Shown: positions 1 to 6,160 of the stretch, piece by piece | Numbering within the stretch: position 1 is the stretch's first letter | How the letters are laid out: each line of letters starts with the position of its first letter | Assembly (NCBI GenBank): GCA_004357015.1 | Contig: SMXE01000058.1 | Location: 1-11,542, forward strand | Direction of reading: 5' to 3' | DNA from: Caldithrix sp. | GTDB lineage: Bacteria; Zhuqueibacterota; Zhuqueibacteria; Oceanimicrobiales; Oceanimicrobiaceae | DNA length: 11,542 nt | The notes under the pieces: generated by a model | Told to the model about the DNA's origin: nothing | The model's database searches: none | What the model saw: only the letters and a program-made list of their open reading frames with translations | Program-made: the position numbers and the translations under genes

Positions 1-716
1 AAGGTGAAAGCGTAGTGCTCAGTTTCTATGCCAGACTGCCAGTCTTCCAAATAGTTGCGCGACCCATCCAGATCGAGCGTCCAGGGACCGTTGTCCTCTT
101 GCTTAAACAAACCGAGCACGATTCCTTTGCCATCCCGAAAAACGCGAAACTCGCTTGTTCTTATGAAGGACAGGCCCAGGCCTTCGGCAAAATCGAGCAC
201 GGCTTTGTCATTTACCCCGGTGATGATTGAGACCGGCATGTTTCGTTGCAACGGATTGGGGTAATTTGCCAGAAGGAGAATGTCATTGTCCTCGGCGGTG
301 AAAAAGCCTTCAACCTCGAAACGGCGCTCAACCACTTTTAGCGGAAGCCCGCTCAGAATATCATGAATGGTGCTGTTCGAAAACGCGCCGCCAAGCAACA
401 CCAGTGGAGAGGCTGCCAAGTCGGTGACAGTCAATGCCGTATCTGCCTTTACGGTAATTTCCAACCATTTGAAATTGCGTGCAAGTTTTCGTGCGATGAA
501 TTCGTATCTTGGCGCGGTTTCAGGTTCGCCCGTAGCGTAGACCAGGTTGAGCCGGCGCAACTGCCAGAACTGCCGGCGCAGCTCTGTTTTAGTTGGCCAT
601 TTATCCGGGTCGCGGGCAATGCTGTTTTCGCCGGTAGATTCGAAGCCGAAAGATTGAAAAATGACCGCGGCCGCAACAAGACCAAACGCCGCGATTAGAA
701 TGTATATTTTCCTCAA
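1..716 (-). CDS. Membrane-anchored protein of unknown function (3' end outside window)
   Basis: I do not recognise the family. An open frame of 238 codons runs without a stop from a TTG at 714-716 to the left edge. The TTG is supported by AGAGGA at 723-728, six bases upstream; no ATG start fits the frame near there. Residues 4-20 are a hydrophobic segment after LRK (IYILIAAFGLVAAAVIF), fitting an uncleaved anchor or signal peptide, so the rest should be periplasmic. The following region is charged and soluble, with a segment near residues 40-100 rich in Arg and aromatics and a mixed α/β pattern further on. The part seen has no HExxH, nucleotide-binding or other catalytic motif. It could be the N-terminal region of a larger secreted enzyme, since the frame is still open at the edge. 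No promoter is clear upstream. Confidence 0.75.
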   Translation of the reverse strand, partial: MRKIYILIAAFGLVAAAVIFQSFGFESTGENSIARDPDKWPTKTELRRQFWQLRRLNLVYATGEPETAPRYEFIARKLARNFKWLEITVKADTALTVTDLAASPLVLLGGAFSNSTIHDILSGLPLKVVERRFEVEGFFTAEDNDILLLANYPNPLQRNMPVSIITGVNDKAVLDFAEGLGLSFIRTSEFRVFRDGKGIVLGLFKQEDNGPWTLDLDGSRNYLEDWQSGIETEHYAFT

Positions 717-802
717 ATAAAATCCTCTAACTTACCTGAAAAATTCATAAACTATGAAGGACATGAAGAAACTATTCAACTACCAGACTATGCTGGTAAT
801 TG

Positions 803-864
803 AGTGGCAGAAGCAGTGGCAGCCAAACTCAGATTTTGCTGCTACTGCAAGTGCCACTGCCACT
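803..864. repeat. Inverted repeat built of AGTGGC-like hexamers
   Basis: The left arm (803-826) reads in steps of six as AGTGGC, AGAAGC, AGTGGC, AGCCAA. The complement of the right arm (864 back to 835) reads AGTGGC, AGTGGC, ACTTGC, AGTAGC, AGCAAA. AGTGGCAG at 803-810 pairs with CTGCCACT at 857-864. Both arms carry the same six-base period in opposite orientation, so this resembles a non-coding palindromic repeat. Its function is unknown. Confidence 0.6.
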
Positions 865-893
865 TCTCTGTTCGCAGCAAGAAGTCACAAAAT

Positions 894-915
894 TATCGAC
901 ACTCTTGTGTCGATA
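894..915. repeat. Perfect 9-bp hairpin with TCTT loop
   Basis: TATCGACAC (894-902) and GTGTCGATA (907-915) are exact reverse complements around a four-base loop. Read leftward, the stem is followed by AATTTTGTG, which is only a weak T tract, so it may be a poor terminator. It could equally be a protein-binding palindrome or part of a repeat. Confidence 0.5.
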
Positions 916-983
916 GCAATACTCTAAACGCCTAAATGATATTCTAAAACAGGTCGACGGTAAACATTTAATCCTAAACAACG

Positions 984-1017
984 AAAAAAGGCCTCTCCAG
1001 GTTTCCATAAAGAGGCC
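984..1017 (-). terminator. Rho-independent terminator, minus strand (downstream of fbp)
   Basis: On the minus strand GGCCTCT (complement of 1011-1017) pairs with AGAGGCC (complement of 990-996) around a 14-base loop and is followed at once by six T (complement of 984-989). This is a standard intrinsic terminator for leftward transcription. The nearest gene it can serve is fbp, which ends about 170 bp upstream, giving a long 3' untranslated region that contains the 1054-1158 inverted repeat. Confidence 0.75.
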
Positions 1018-1053
1018 CCTTGCGAAAAAGTCGATTTGGCTCAATATCTCATA

Positions 1054-1158
1054 ACCGCAAAGGCGCGGAGGCGTAAAGCATTGAAGAATAAGCGACCCAT
1101 TCGAATACACTCAAAATTCATACGCTTTCTGTTCTTTGCATCTTAGCATCCTCGCGGT
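1054..1158. repeat. Pair of degenerate inverted GCAAAG-rich arms
   Basis: The left arm (1054-1078) begins ACCGC and ends TAAAG. The right arm (1134-1158) is its imperfect reverse complement, beginning CTTTGC and ending GCGGT. By hand, 16 of 25 positions agree. The arms resemble the degenerate sequences of the type ACCGCAAAG-GCGCAAAG found between genes in many bacterial genomes. They lie in the 3' untranslated stretch of fbp, before its terminator. Confidence 0.5.
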
Positions 1159-1186
1159 GATCTCTTATGAATGATCAACGTGAGAA

Positions 1187-2191
1187 TTATCTCTTCCCCT
1201 GAATAAACGCCTCCGCATCCTTGACGTCCTCCAAACTGCCGATGATTAGCGGAGTTCGCTGATGAATGCTTTCTGGTTTGATATCGAGAATCCTCTGCCC
1301 ACCGTTGCTGGCATAGCCACCAGCGCGGTGCACGATGAAGGCAAGGGGATTCGCTTCATAAACCAGACGCAGTTTTCCATGAGGGCTTTTTTTATCCGCG
1401 GGATAGAGAAAAATGCCGCCATAAAGCAGATTACGGTGGAAGTCGGCGACCAGTGAACCGATGTAGCGGGAGGAATACGGGCGATTTGTTTCTTCGTCTA
1501 CCTGCTTGAGATGTTCGACGTATTTTTTGATGCCCTCGTTCCAGCGCGCTGAATTACCTTCATTGACGCTGTAAATCTTGCCGCGTTTTGGAATCTGAAT
1601 ATTCTCGTGGGAGAGAAGAAATTCTCCAACGCTGGGGTCGTAGGTAAAGCCGCAAACGCCGTTTCCAGTGGTAAACACGAGCATGGTTGAGGAACCATAA
1701 ATGATATAGCCCGCCGCTATTTGATCCGAACCCGGTTGCAGGCAGTCTTCCAGCGTTCCACACTCGCCGGCTGAAATTTTGCGATAAATACTAAAAATGG
1801 TGCCGATGCTGACGTTGGCATCGATATTGGAAGAACCGTCGAGAGGATCGTACAACAAAACGTAGTTGCCACACTTGAACTTCTTTGGGATGGGAATGAT
1901 GTCCTCGCGTTCCTCGGAGGCCATCACGCACAGACGACCTGTATGATCAAGTGCCCGGAACATAACCTCATCTGCATACTCATCAAGCTTTCTGACCTCC
2001 TCCCCGTGCACGTTGGTTGCGCCGGTAAACCCGAGCACATCAACAAGGCCGGCTTTGTTGACCTCCCTACCAATTATCTTAGCTGCGAACGCGAGGTCGT
2101 TCAGCAGCGCCGAAAACTCACCGGTGGCGTGTGGAAACTTGCGCTGTGTATCCGTAATGTGACGTTCAATGGTGACCAGTTTCGGACTCAT
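1187..2191 (-). CDS. fbp: Fructose-1,6-bisphosphatase, class I
   Basis: This cytosolic enzyme hydrolyses fructose 1,6-bisphosphate to fructose 6-phosphate, the committed step of gluconeogenesis. The 334-residue length is normal for class I. Catalytic and metal residues are present: the SEE pair E93/E94, the DPLDGSSN signature at 115-122 (D115, D118) and E279 in VYEANPLAF. Sugar-phosphate contacts match N210, R242, Y243, Y263 and K273 (equivalents of mammalian N212, R243, Y244, Y264, K274). The N-terminal AMP-site segment [10 protein letters not shown] (22-31) is kept, but the mammalian K112, an AMP phosphate contact, is N109 here, so AMP control may be weaker. The ATG at 2189-2191 has AAGGAG at 2200-2205, eight bases away. 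A MITE-like element starts just beyond that site, so its promoter must lie in the element or further upstream. The dehydratase gene is upstream on the same strand. Confidence 0.97.
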   Translation of the reverse strand: MSPKLVTIERHITDTQRKFPHATGEFSALLNDLAFAAKIIGREVNKAGLVDVLGFTGATNVHGEEVRKLDEYADEVMFRALDHTGRLCVMASEEREDIIPIPKKFKCGNYVLLYDPLDGSSNIDANVSIGTIFSIYRKISAGECGTLEDCLQPGSDQIAAGYIIYGSSTMLVFTTGNGVCGFTYDPSVGEFLLSHENIQIPKRGKIYSVNEGNSARWNEGIKKYVEHLKQVDEETNRPYSSRYIGSLVADFHRNLLYGGIFLYPADKKSPHGKLRLVYEANPLAFIVHRAGGYASNGGQRILDIKPESIHQRTPLIIGSLEDVKDAEAFIQGKR

Positions 2192-2253
2192 AGAATTCGC
2201 TCCTTGCTAATCTAACCCGTTGTGCATATTAGTATCTACCCGAAAACGAGGCT

Positions 2254-2341
2254 GGAAGTGTCATTCCGGTAATCTCTTAAGCCGGAATCTACCGGCCAGC
2301 GGTAATGGATTCCCGCTAAAAGCGTGCGGGAATGACATTCC
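2254..2341. repeat. Branched (cruciform) palindrome inside the MITE-like element
   Basis: The outer arms 2254-2267 and 2329-2341 pair over 13 bp with one bulged G (2258); the core is TGTCATTCC against GGAATGACA. Inside are ATTCCGG/CCGGAAT (2263-2269, 2282-2288), TACCG/CGGTA (2290-2294, 2300-2304) and ATTCCCGC/GCGGGAAT (2309-2316, 2326-2333). Some pairings compete with the outer stem. GTCATTCC...GGAATGAC units with a CCCGC/GCGGG stem are widespread bacterial palindromic repeats, so this may be an older repeat captured in the element. Confidence 0.6.
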
Positions 2342-2361
2342 GAAGGTTTTATTTAGACCTG

Positions 2362-2396
2362 AAAAAACTATCTATCTAATTAAATTATAGATAGTT
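2362..2396 (-). terminator. AT-rich hairpin plus T tract, possible minus-strand terminator
   Basis: AACTATCTAT (2366-2375) and ATAGATAGTT (2387-2396) are exact 10-bp inverted arms around an 11-base loop. On the minus strand the stem runs into six T (complement of 2362-2367, partly shared with the stem). The stem is nearly all A/T, so termination would be weak. It lies inside the MITE-like element, downstream of the dehydratase gene and upstream of fbp, where it could limit read-through. Confidence 0.4.
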
Positions 2397-2622
2397 GCAA
2401 AGATAATTTTTTCGATGTTTAATATGCACAACGGGTTAATCTAATAGATATGAACCTAAACTCGATACGGCGTTAACACAGATTAATACTTCACTTAGAC
2501 CAGAGATGCAGAAACGAAAGGGAAGTTTAGGACTCAAAGACTTCATTGTAAATCTGTAACCCGAATCTAAAACAGAGGGGCAAAAAATCAAGAAATAACA
2601 AGGAAACTTCACAACTGATGCG

Positions 2623-3618
2623 CTAAAGAATCTGCCGCACGGTTTCGGGCGCGATATTTCTGCCGGTGATGACGACGGCTGTCTTGCCCTGCGGGCGTAC
2701 CCTCTCCGCCAACAAAGCAGCCACGCAAACGGCTGCAGATCCTTCAACAATGAAGTGCTCCCAATCGAAAAGCAGCCGGACTGCGTCCGCAATGGCCTGT
2801 TCGGGAACCAAAACGACATCGTCCACATATTCTTGCACCAAGCCAAGCGTCAGGTCCGTGACAAACCGGCCGGCGAGGCCGTCTGCGATGGTTTCATGCA
2901 CCGGCGATTCCACCACCTTCCCGGCTTGCAGCGCATCGTACATGGCAGGAGATGCTTCAGATTGCACACCCTGAACTTTCACGCCCCCATTCTGCGACTT
3001 CGCGGCCAATGCCACGCCCGAGATCAAGCCGCCCCCGCCGATGGGCACGATGACCGTCTCGACGCCGGGTAACTCGTCCACAATTTCAAGACCGATGGTG
3101 CCCTGCCCTGCGATGATTTCGGGATCGCTAAAGGCGTGAATGAAAACTGCACCCGCCCGCTCTTGAAATTGCCATGCCAACTCCTCGCTTTCATCGTAGT
3201 CGACTCCCTGCTGAATCAAGTCCAGATCATAAGCTTGCAGCGCTTTCACTTTGGCTTGTGACGCCCCTTCCGGAACAAAAATGGTGGTGCGAATTCCAAG
3301 CCAGGCTGCGGCCTGCGCCACGCCAAGAGCGTGGTTGCCAGCCGAAGCCGTCACCACGCCTTTTTGCCTCTCCTTCCGGGTCAAAGTTAGCATTTTGTTT
3401 AGAGCGCCACGTATTTTGAAGGAGCCTGTCTTTTGCCAGTTCTCGAGTTTCAGAAAAATTCCTGTATCAAAACGTTTGCTCAAATGCAGGGATTCCTCAA
3501 GCGGCGTACGGCGTACCCTCGCTGCAATTCGGTCTCGCGCTGACAAGATTGATTTTGCATTTACTTTCAACAAAAATAATCCAGTTGTTATCTTGGCCCG
3601 GTGAACGGTATAGGCCAT
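2623..3618 (-). CDS. PLP-dependent threonine/serine dehydratase (threonine ammonia-lyase type, no regulatory domain)
   Basis: This is a fold-type II PLP enzyme expected to deaminate threonine to 2-oxobutanoate, and usually serine to pyruvate, in the cytosol. Residues 65-71, GSFKIRG, carry the PLP-binding K68. TASAGNHALG (90-99) is the substrate loop, and GGGG at 195-198 is the phosphate-binding glycine loop. The chain ends after ITGRNIAPETVRQIL near residue 331, so the C-terminal ACT-like regulatory domain of biosynthetic IlvA is absent. Length and layout match the catabolic TdcB type, although serine racemases share this fold. The start is uncertain: the ATG at 3616-3618 has no good ribosome binding site, and TTG codons at 3571-3573 or 3568-3570 behind a GGA are alternatives closer to where homologues usually begin. 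The symbol could be ilvA or tdcB; the sequence alone does not decide. Confidence 0.9.
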   Translation of the reverse strand: MAYTVHRAKITTGLFLLKVNAKSILSARDRIAARVRRTPLEESLHLSKRFDTGIFLKLENWQKTGSFKIRGALNKMLTLTRKERQKGVVTASAGNHALGVAQAAAWLGIRTTIFVPEGASQAKVKALQAYDLDLIQQGVDYDESEELAWQFQERAGAVFIHAFSDPEIIAGQGTIGLEIVDELPGVETVIVPIGGGGLISGVALAAKSQNGGVKVQGVQSEASPAMYDALQAGKVVESPVHETIADGLAGRFVTDLTLGLVQEYVDDVVLVPEQAIADAVRLLFDWEHFIVEGSAAVCVAALLAERVRPQGKTAVVITGRNIAPETVRQIL

Positions 3619-3661
3619 GGCTAGCCATTCAGACTTTCAGACACAGGGAATCTGTTGAATT

Positions 3662-3690
3662 AAAGTAATGAGTTCTGCCAAGAAAATCAA
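3662..3690 (-). promoter_or_regulatory. Tentative σ70-like promoter for the dehydratase gene
   Basis: On the minus strand TTGATT (complement of 3685-3690) and TACTTT (complement of 3662-3667) are 17 bases apart, about 45-75 bp upstream of the annotated start in the divergent intergenic region. Both hexamers are imperfect and promoter consensus is unknown for this organism. The 12-bp palindrome ATGGCTAGCCAT (3617-3628) overlaps the start codon. Confidence 0.2.
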
Positions 3691-3794
3691 GCAAGGCATT
3701 CACGGGGGGAAACATCTTGCACGCATGCGAAGTATAGCACAGTAATTGATAGTCACTTGTAATGGCCATTCTACCCTAAACTTGAAATCATTCT

Positions 3795-5219
3795 ATGCGA
3801 ATTCACAAAAACACTCCCTGGTTGAGGGTGCTCGTGCTTGCCCTGCCGGTCTTTCTGGGTGGCTGCAAGGACGACGCAGGAAAACAAGGTTCTAACGCCG
3901 AAAATCAGGCTTTTCTGACCGCCGCGCTACCAGACTCTCTACTGAAAACACACCCGTTTAGTATCCAGGTGGCGGCGTTCGCCGAAAAAACAAACGCTGA
4001 AAAACGCTTTCTTGAACTCAAAGACGCAGGGTTTCCGGTTTTCGTGACCTCGCATCGAAACGTGATGAACCACCCGATTTTCAGAGTCAGGGTAGGGCCA
4101 TACCAGACAAGCCGCGAAGCCGCCGATGTGCTCACGCATTTAAAGCAATACGGCTACGCCGAAGCGTTCACGGCGCGCCACAGCGATGAACTCGCACGTT
4201 CCGCAACTGTGGATAGCGCATCTGTGCGACCAGAGGAAAAAAGACTGACGACCAGCGGCGGTTGCAGTTATCCACACTGGTCACCCACAGGACGGGAGAT
4301 CGCATTTTTCAAAAAGGGAGAAACAACGACCGGCATTTACACCATCGGAACGGGCGGCGGGTCCTATTCCCGCATCGTGGAGAGTACCGATCGTATAAGC
4401 ATCAGGCCTGAATTTTCCTGGTCCCTGGATGGAGAGAAAATAGCACTCGTGGCGGAAGTGGTCAATCGCCGGTTCGAAAGAGTTCACAATCTGCTACTGG
4501 TTGACAAGTCCGGTAATAAAGTTACGCCCCTGATTGAACAGGAGGGAATTGCGTTTAAAATAAACGGTCCCATATGGTCGCCGGACGGCAAATATATCGC
4601 ATTCAACGCAAATTATGGCTTTGACGACATGCACGAATCCACGACGCAGGATGTGCTCGTGGTCTCTACTTCCGGCCGAAGGAAGACAAACGAATTCCTG
4701 AGAGTCACGCGCTTAGATGGTGTGTGCCAGGTTCTCAATTGGCAAACCAACAGAGTGTTGTTGTACCTGGCGGATTCAAGCCAACAGTGGGGAGAGCCAA
4801 ACCGTTACGAAGTGTGGCGCTACGACGTTGGAGACGATAAAAGAGAAAGGATCTCGGCGGCTGGCATTCGCAACGAACTTCTTTCGTGTGAATACATGGC
4901 CAGTGAAAACGTGCTGGTTTACTCGTTCGTCAGGAACAGCGCAGACGCCACTGCGATGGGAATTCGAATGCTCGACCTTTCTACAGGCGAGGAAACGCTT
5001 GTTCTGGAAACAAGCGTGGAATCAGCGCTATCGGAACTGGTTTCATCTGGGGACAAATTCTATTTCATTATCGACGGACGGCTCTGGATAAACAGCGTAC
5101 GGGGAAAATTAATGGAAATCGACCTGCAAAGGGATTCGGCGTGGCTTTCGGTCTCGCCTTCCGGCGGCAGAGTCTGCGTCCCGAAAGACGGAGAGCTGTA
5201 CGTTGTAAGACTCGAATAA
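3795..5219 (+). CDS. Lipoprotein with SPOR domain and TolB-like β-propeller
   Basis: Residues 1-24 form a lipoprotein signal peptide: basic start, hydrophobic core LRVLVLALPVF and lipobox LGGC with C24 as the acylated residue. K25 follows the Cys, so the E. coli Asp+2 inner-membrane retention signal is absent at that position. Residues 54-128 match a SPOR domain (PFSIQVAAF at 54-62, FRVRVGPY at 96-103), a fold known to bind peptidoglycan stripped of stem peptides. From about 155 to the end are propeller blades of the PD40/TolB type, with HWSPTGREIAFF (161-172), FSWSLDGEKIAL (207-218) and IWSPDGKYIAFNA (260-272); later blades are more diverged. I infer that it tethers a propeller protein-interaction module to the cell wall. 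The ATG at 3795 has no strong ribosome binding site, but the signal peptide fixes the start. It is divergent from the dehydratase gene and convergent with the transglycosylase gene. Confidence 0.88.
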   Translation: MRIHKNTPWLRVLVLALPVFLGGCKDDAGKQGSNAENQAFLTAALPDSLLKTHPFSIQVAAFAEKTNAEKRFLELKDAGFPVFVTSHRNVMNHPIFRVRVGPYQTSREAADVLTHLKQYGYAEAFTARHSDELARSATVDSASVRPEEKRLTTSGGCSYPHWSPTGREIAFFKKGETTTGIYTIGTGGGSYSRIVESTDRISIRPEFSWSLDGEKIALVAEVVNRRFERVHNLLLVDKSGNKVTPLIEQEGIAFKINGPIWSPDGKYIAFNANYGFDDMHESTTQDVLVVSTSGRRKTNEFLRVTRLDGVCQVLNWQTNRVLLYLADSSQQWGEPNRYEVWRYDVGDDKRERISAAGIRNELLSCEYMASENVLVYSFVRNSADATAMGIRMLDLSTGEETLVLETSVESALSELVSSGDKFYFIIDGRLWINSVRGKLMEIDLQRDSAWLSVSPSGGRVCVPKDGELYVVRLE

Positions 5220-5225
5220 GAACAA

Positions 5226-5255
5226 AAAAAGCCTGGCGGGAAAACCAGGCTTTTT
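5226..5255. terminator. Bidirectional rho-independent terminator between convergent genes
   Basis: AAAAAGCCTGG (5226-5236) and CCAGGCTTTTT (5245-5255) are exact 11-bp inverted arms around an eight-base loop. The A tract on one side and the T tract on the other make it work in both directions. It begins six bases after the lipoprotein stop codon and lies 33 bp beyond the end of the transglycosylase gene on the opposite strand. Confidence 0.92.
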
Positions 5256-5288
5256 GAAAATGGACTTACAACGTTTAAACTAAATAAA

Positions 5289-5960
5289 CTAATTTAACTC
5301 TCGAAACTCCTGGTAAAGAGAAAGAACCGCAGGAACGTAATTTTGCGTCTCCTCGTACAAAACGCCGTCCGCTTTGTTCATGCGAATCCACCGGGCGGCC
5401 ATGCTGCCGCCGCCGTTATACGCGGCCAACCCACCGTCTATTTCATATATCTCGATCAGACTTGAAAGGTACCTGCTTCCGAGTCGAATACTGATAACCG
5501 GATCGAGAAGCGTCTCTTGCGCGGTGGTCCACTCAACACCCTCAATCCGCGCTAAGAATTTACCAGTGGCTGGCATAACCTGCATCAGTCCCATAGCGCC
5601 GGCTGGCGAAATCACTTGCGGATTCCACGTAAACGCCGATTCGTGCGTAATGGTCGCGCACAGTAGATCGATGTCCAGATTTTCGTATTTCATACTAGCA
5701 GCGCTGATTTCGGATGCAATGGCGGTCTTGACCGACTCTGGCATGCGCGGATTGAAACGATTGATGACAGCCAGCACCCTTTTGATGTTTTCGAGACGAA
5801 CGCTGTCGACTCTTGCAACCGCCTTCAACTCTGCTACCTTTAATTGCAGAGCCGGAGAATGACTCAGCGTCTGCCTGTTTATGAAAAACTGGCCAATGAC
5901 CAGGATTGATAGTGTCAGGATACAGCCACTCAACAAAAATATGAGCGTTTTAGTTTTCAA
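5289..5960 (-). CDS. Membrane-anchored lytic transglycosylase (SLT domain)
   Basis: It is expected to cleave the β-1,4 bond between N-acetylmuramic acid and N-acetylglucosamine in peptidoglycan, forming 1,6-anhydro ends, in the periplasm. Residues 4-28 are one hydrophobic segment (anchor or signal peptide), residues 38-80 a helical linker, and 90-223 the SLT catalytic domain. THESAFTWNP (105-114) carries the catalytic E107. GAMGLMQVMPATG (121-133), LAAYNGG (178-184) and a late QNYVP motif are the usual SLT signatures. The start is TTG (5958-5960) with AGGGAG eight bases upstream; no ATG fits. At 223 residues it is short, with no second domain. The upstream same-strand gene is the three-module envelope protein, 200 bp away across a hairpin, so co-transcription is possible but not assured. 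The SPOR lipoprotein converges on it. Confidence 0.93.
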   Translation of the reverse strand: MKTKTLIFLLSGCILTLSILVIGQFFINRQTLSHSPALQLKVAELKAVARVDSVRLENIKRVLAVINRFNPRMPESVKTAIASEISAASMKYENLDIDLLCATITHESAFTWNPQVISPAGAMGLMQVMPATGKFLARIEGVEWTTAQETLLDPVISIRLGSRYLSSLIEIYEIDGGLAAYNGGGSMAARWIRMNKADGVLYEETQNYVPAVLSLYQEFRELN

Positions 5961-6011
5961 AATATTTGCTCCCTACTGTTCAACATGCTCTTTCTTCTAT
6001 CTTCTATATAA

Positions 6012-6043
6012 GAAAAGAGAGGATCGTGGAACCCTCTCTTTTC
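6012..6043 (-). terminator. Hairpin with T-rich arm, probable terminator of the 978-residue envelope protein gene
   Basis: GAAAAGAGAGG (6012-6022) and CCTCTCTTTTC (6033-6043) are exact 11-bp inverted arms around a ten-base loop. The T run sits within the stem, as in terminators that use the base of the stem as the T tract, but what follows (TTATATAG on the minus strand) is not purely T. It lies 118 bp past the stop of the large gene and 52 bp before the transglycosylase start codon. Confidence 0.65.
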
Positions 6044-6160
6044 GAATATCTATTTACGACCCTTCCTACAAAGAGTTCCCGAGTTCTTCAATAAATTACC
6101 GAAGTAAGCCGGGATTGAAGAAACTTATTTGGCCTAAGTAAGTAGTATAGCGCTAAGCGC

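Larger units (their letters stand above)
717..1186. other. 470-bp gene-free region with several inverted repeats
   Basis: No convincing gene lies between the unknown membrane protein and fbp. The one longer minus-strand frame here (829-1110) reads straight through a terminator hairpin and has no ribosome binding site. The stretch holds a hexamer-period inverted repeat (803-864), a perfect hairpin (894-915), a terminator facing left (984-1017) and a pair of degenerate inverted arms (1054-1158), each listed separately. A minor TACCAG/CTGGTA inverted repeat lies at 781-798. The density of palindromes suggests debris of small non-coding repeats. Confidence 0.7.
2215..2436. mobile_element. MITE-like non-autonomous element (222 bp) with terminal inverted repeats and target duplication
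   Basis: The ends are exact inverted repeats: TAACCCGTTGTGCATATTA at 2213-2231 and its reverse complement at 2420-2438, 19 bp. TAATCTA is directly repeated at 2208-2214 and 2437-2443. Because the repeat overlaps the inverted ends, the boundary can be read as a 7-bp duplication with 17-bp ends (2215-2436), or as a 5-bp or 3-bp duplication with 18- or 19-bp ends. No open frame of useful size lies inside, so it must have been mobilised by a transposase elsewhere. The interior holds a branched palindrome and an AT-rich hairpin. The element separates the fbp ribosome binding site from everything upstream. Known families of this kind include MITEs of Tn3- and IS-derived origin; I cannot assign one. 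Confidence 0.75.
2192..2622. other. 431-bp gap between the dehydratase and fbp, half filled by a MITE-like element
   Basis: The fbp ribosome binding site (AAGGAG, 2200-2205) is followed by the element at 2215-2436. The remaining AT-rich stretch, 2444-2622, is the 3' flank of the dehydratase gene. I see no hairpin with a T tract and no gene there. A minus-strand frame overlapping this region and the dehydratase gene (2436-2846) is a shadow. Confidence 0.7.

Noticed and set aside
829..1110. Minus-strand frame of 93 codons in the 717-1186 gap
   Set aside because: It contains the whole terminator hairpin 984-1017, has no ribosome binding site, and its translation looks like random sequence rich in Ser, Cys and Arg.
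2208..2443. The inverted repeat as a simple transcription terminator
   Set aside because: The arms are 188 bases apart and flanked by a direct repeat, which fits transposon ends rather than a terminator stem.
3617..3628. 12-bp palindrome ATGGCTAGCCAT as an operator
   Set aside because: It overlaps the annotated start codon of the dehydratase, whose start is itself uncertain; one short palindrome without a second copy is not enough.
5374..5862. Plus-strand frame of 162 codons
   Set aside because: It is antisense to the lytic transglycosylase, whose SLT motifs are unmistakable.
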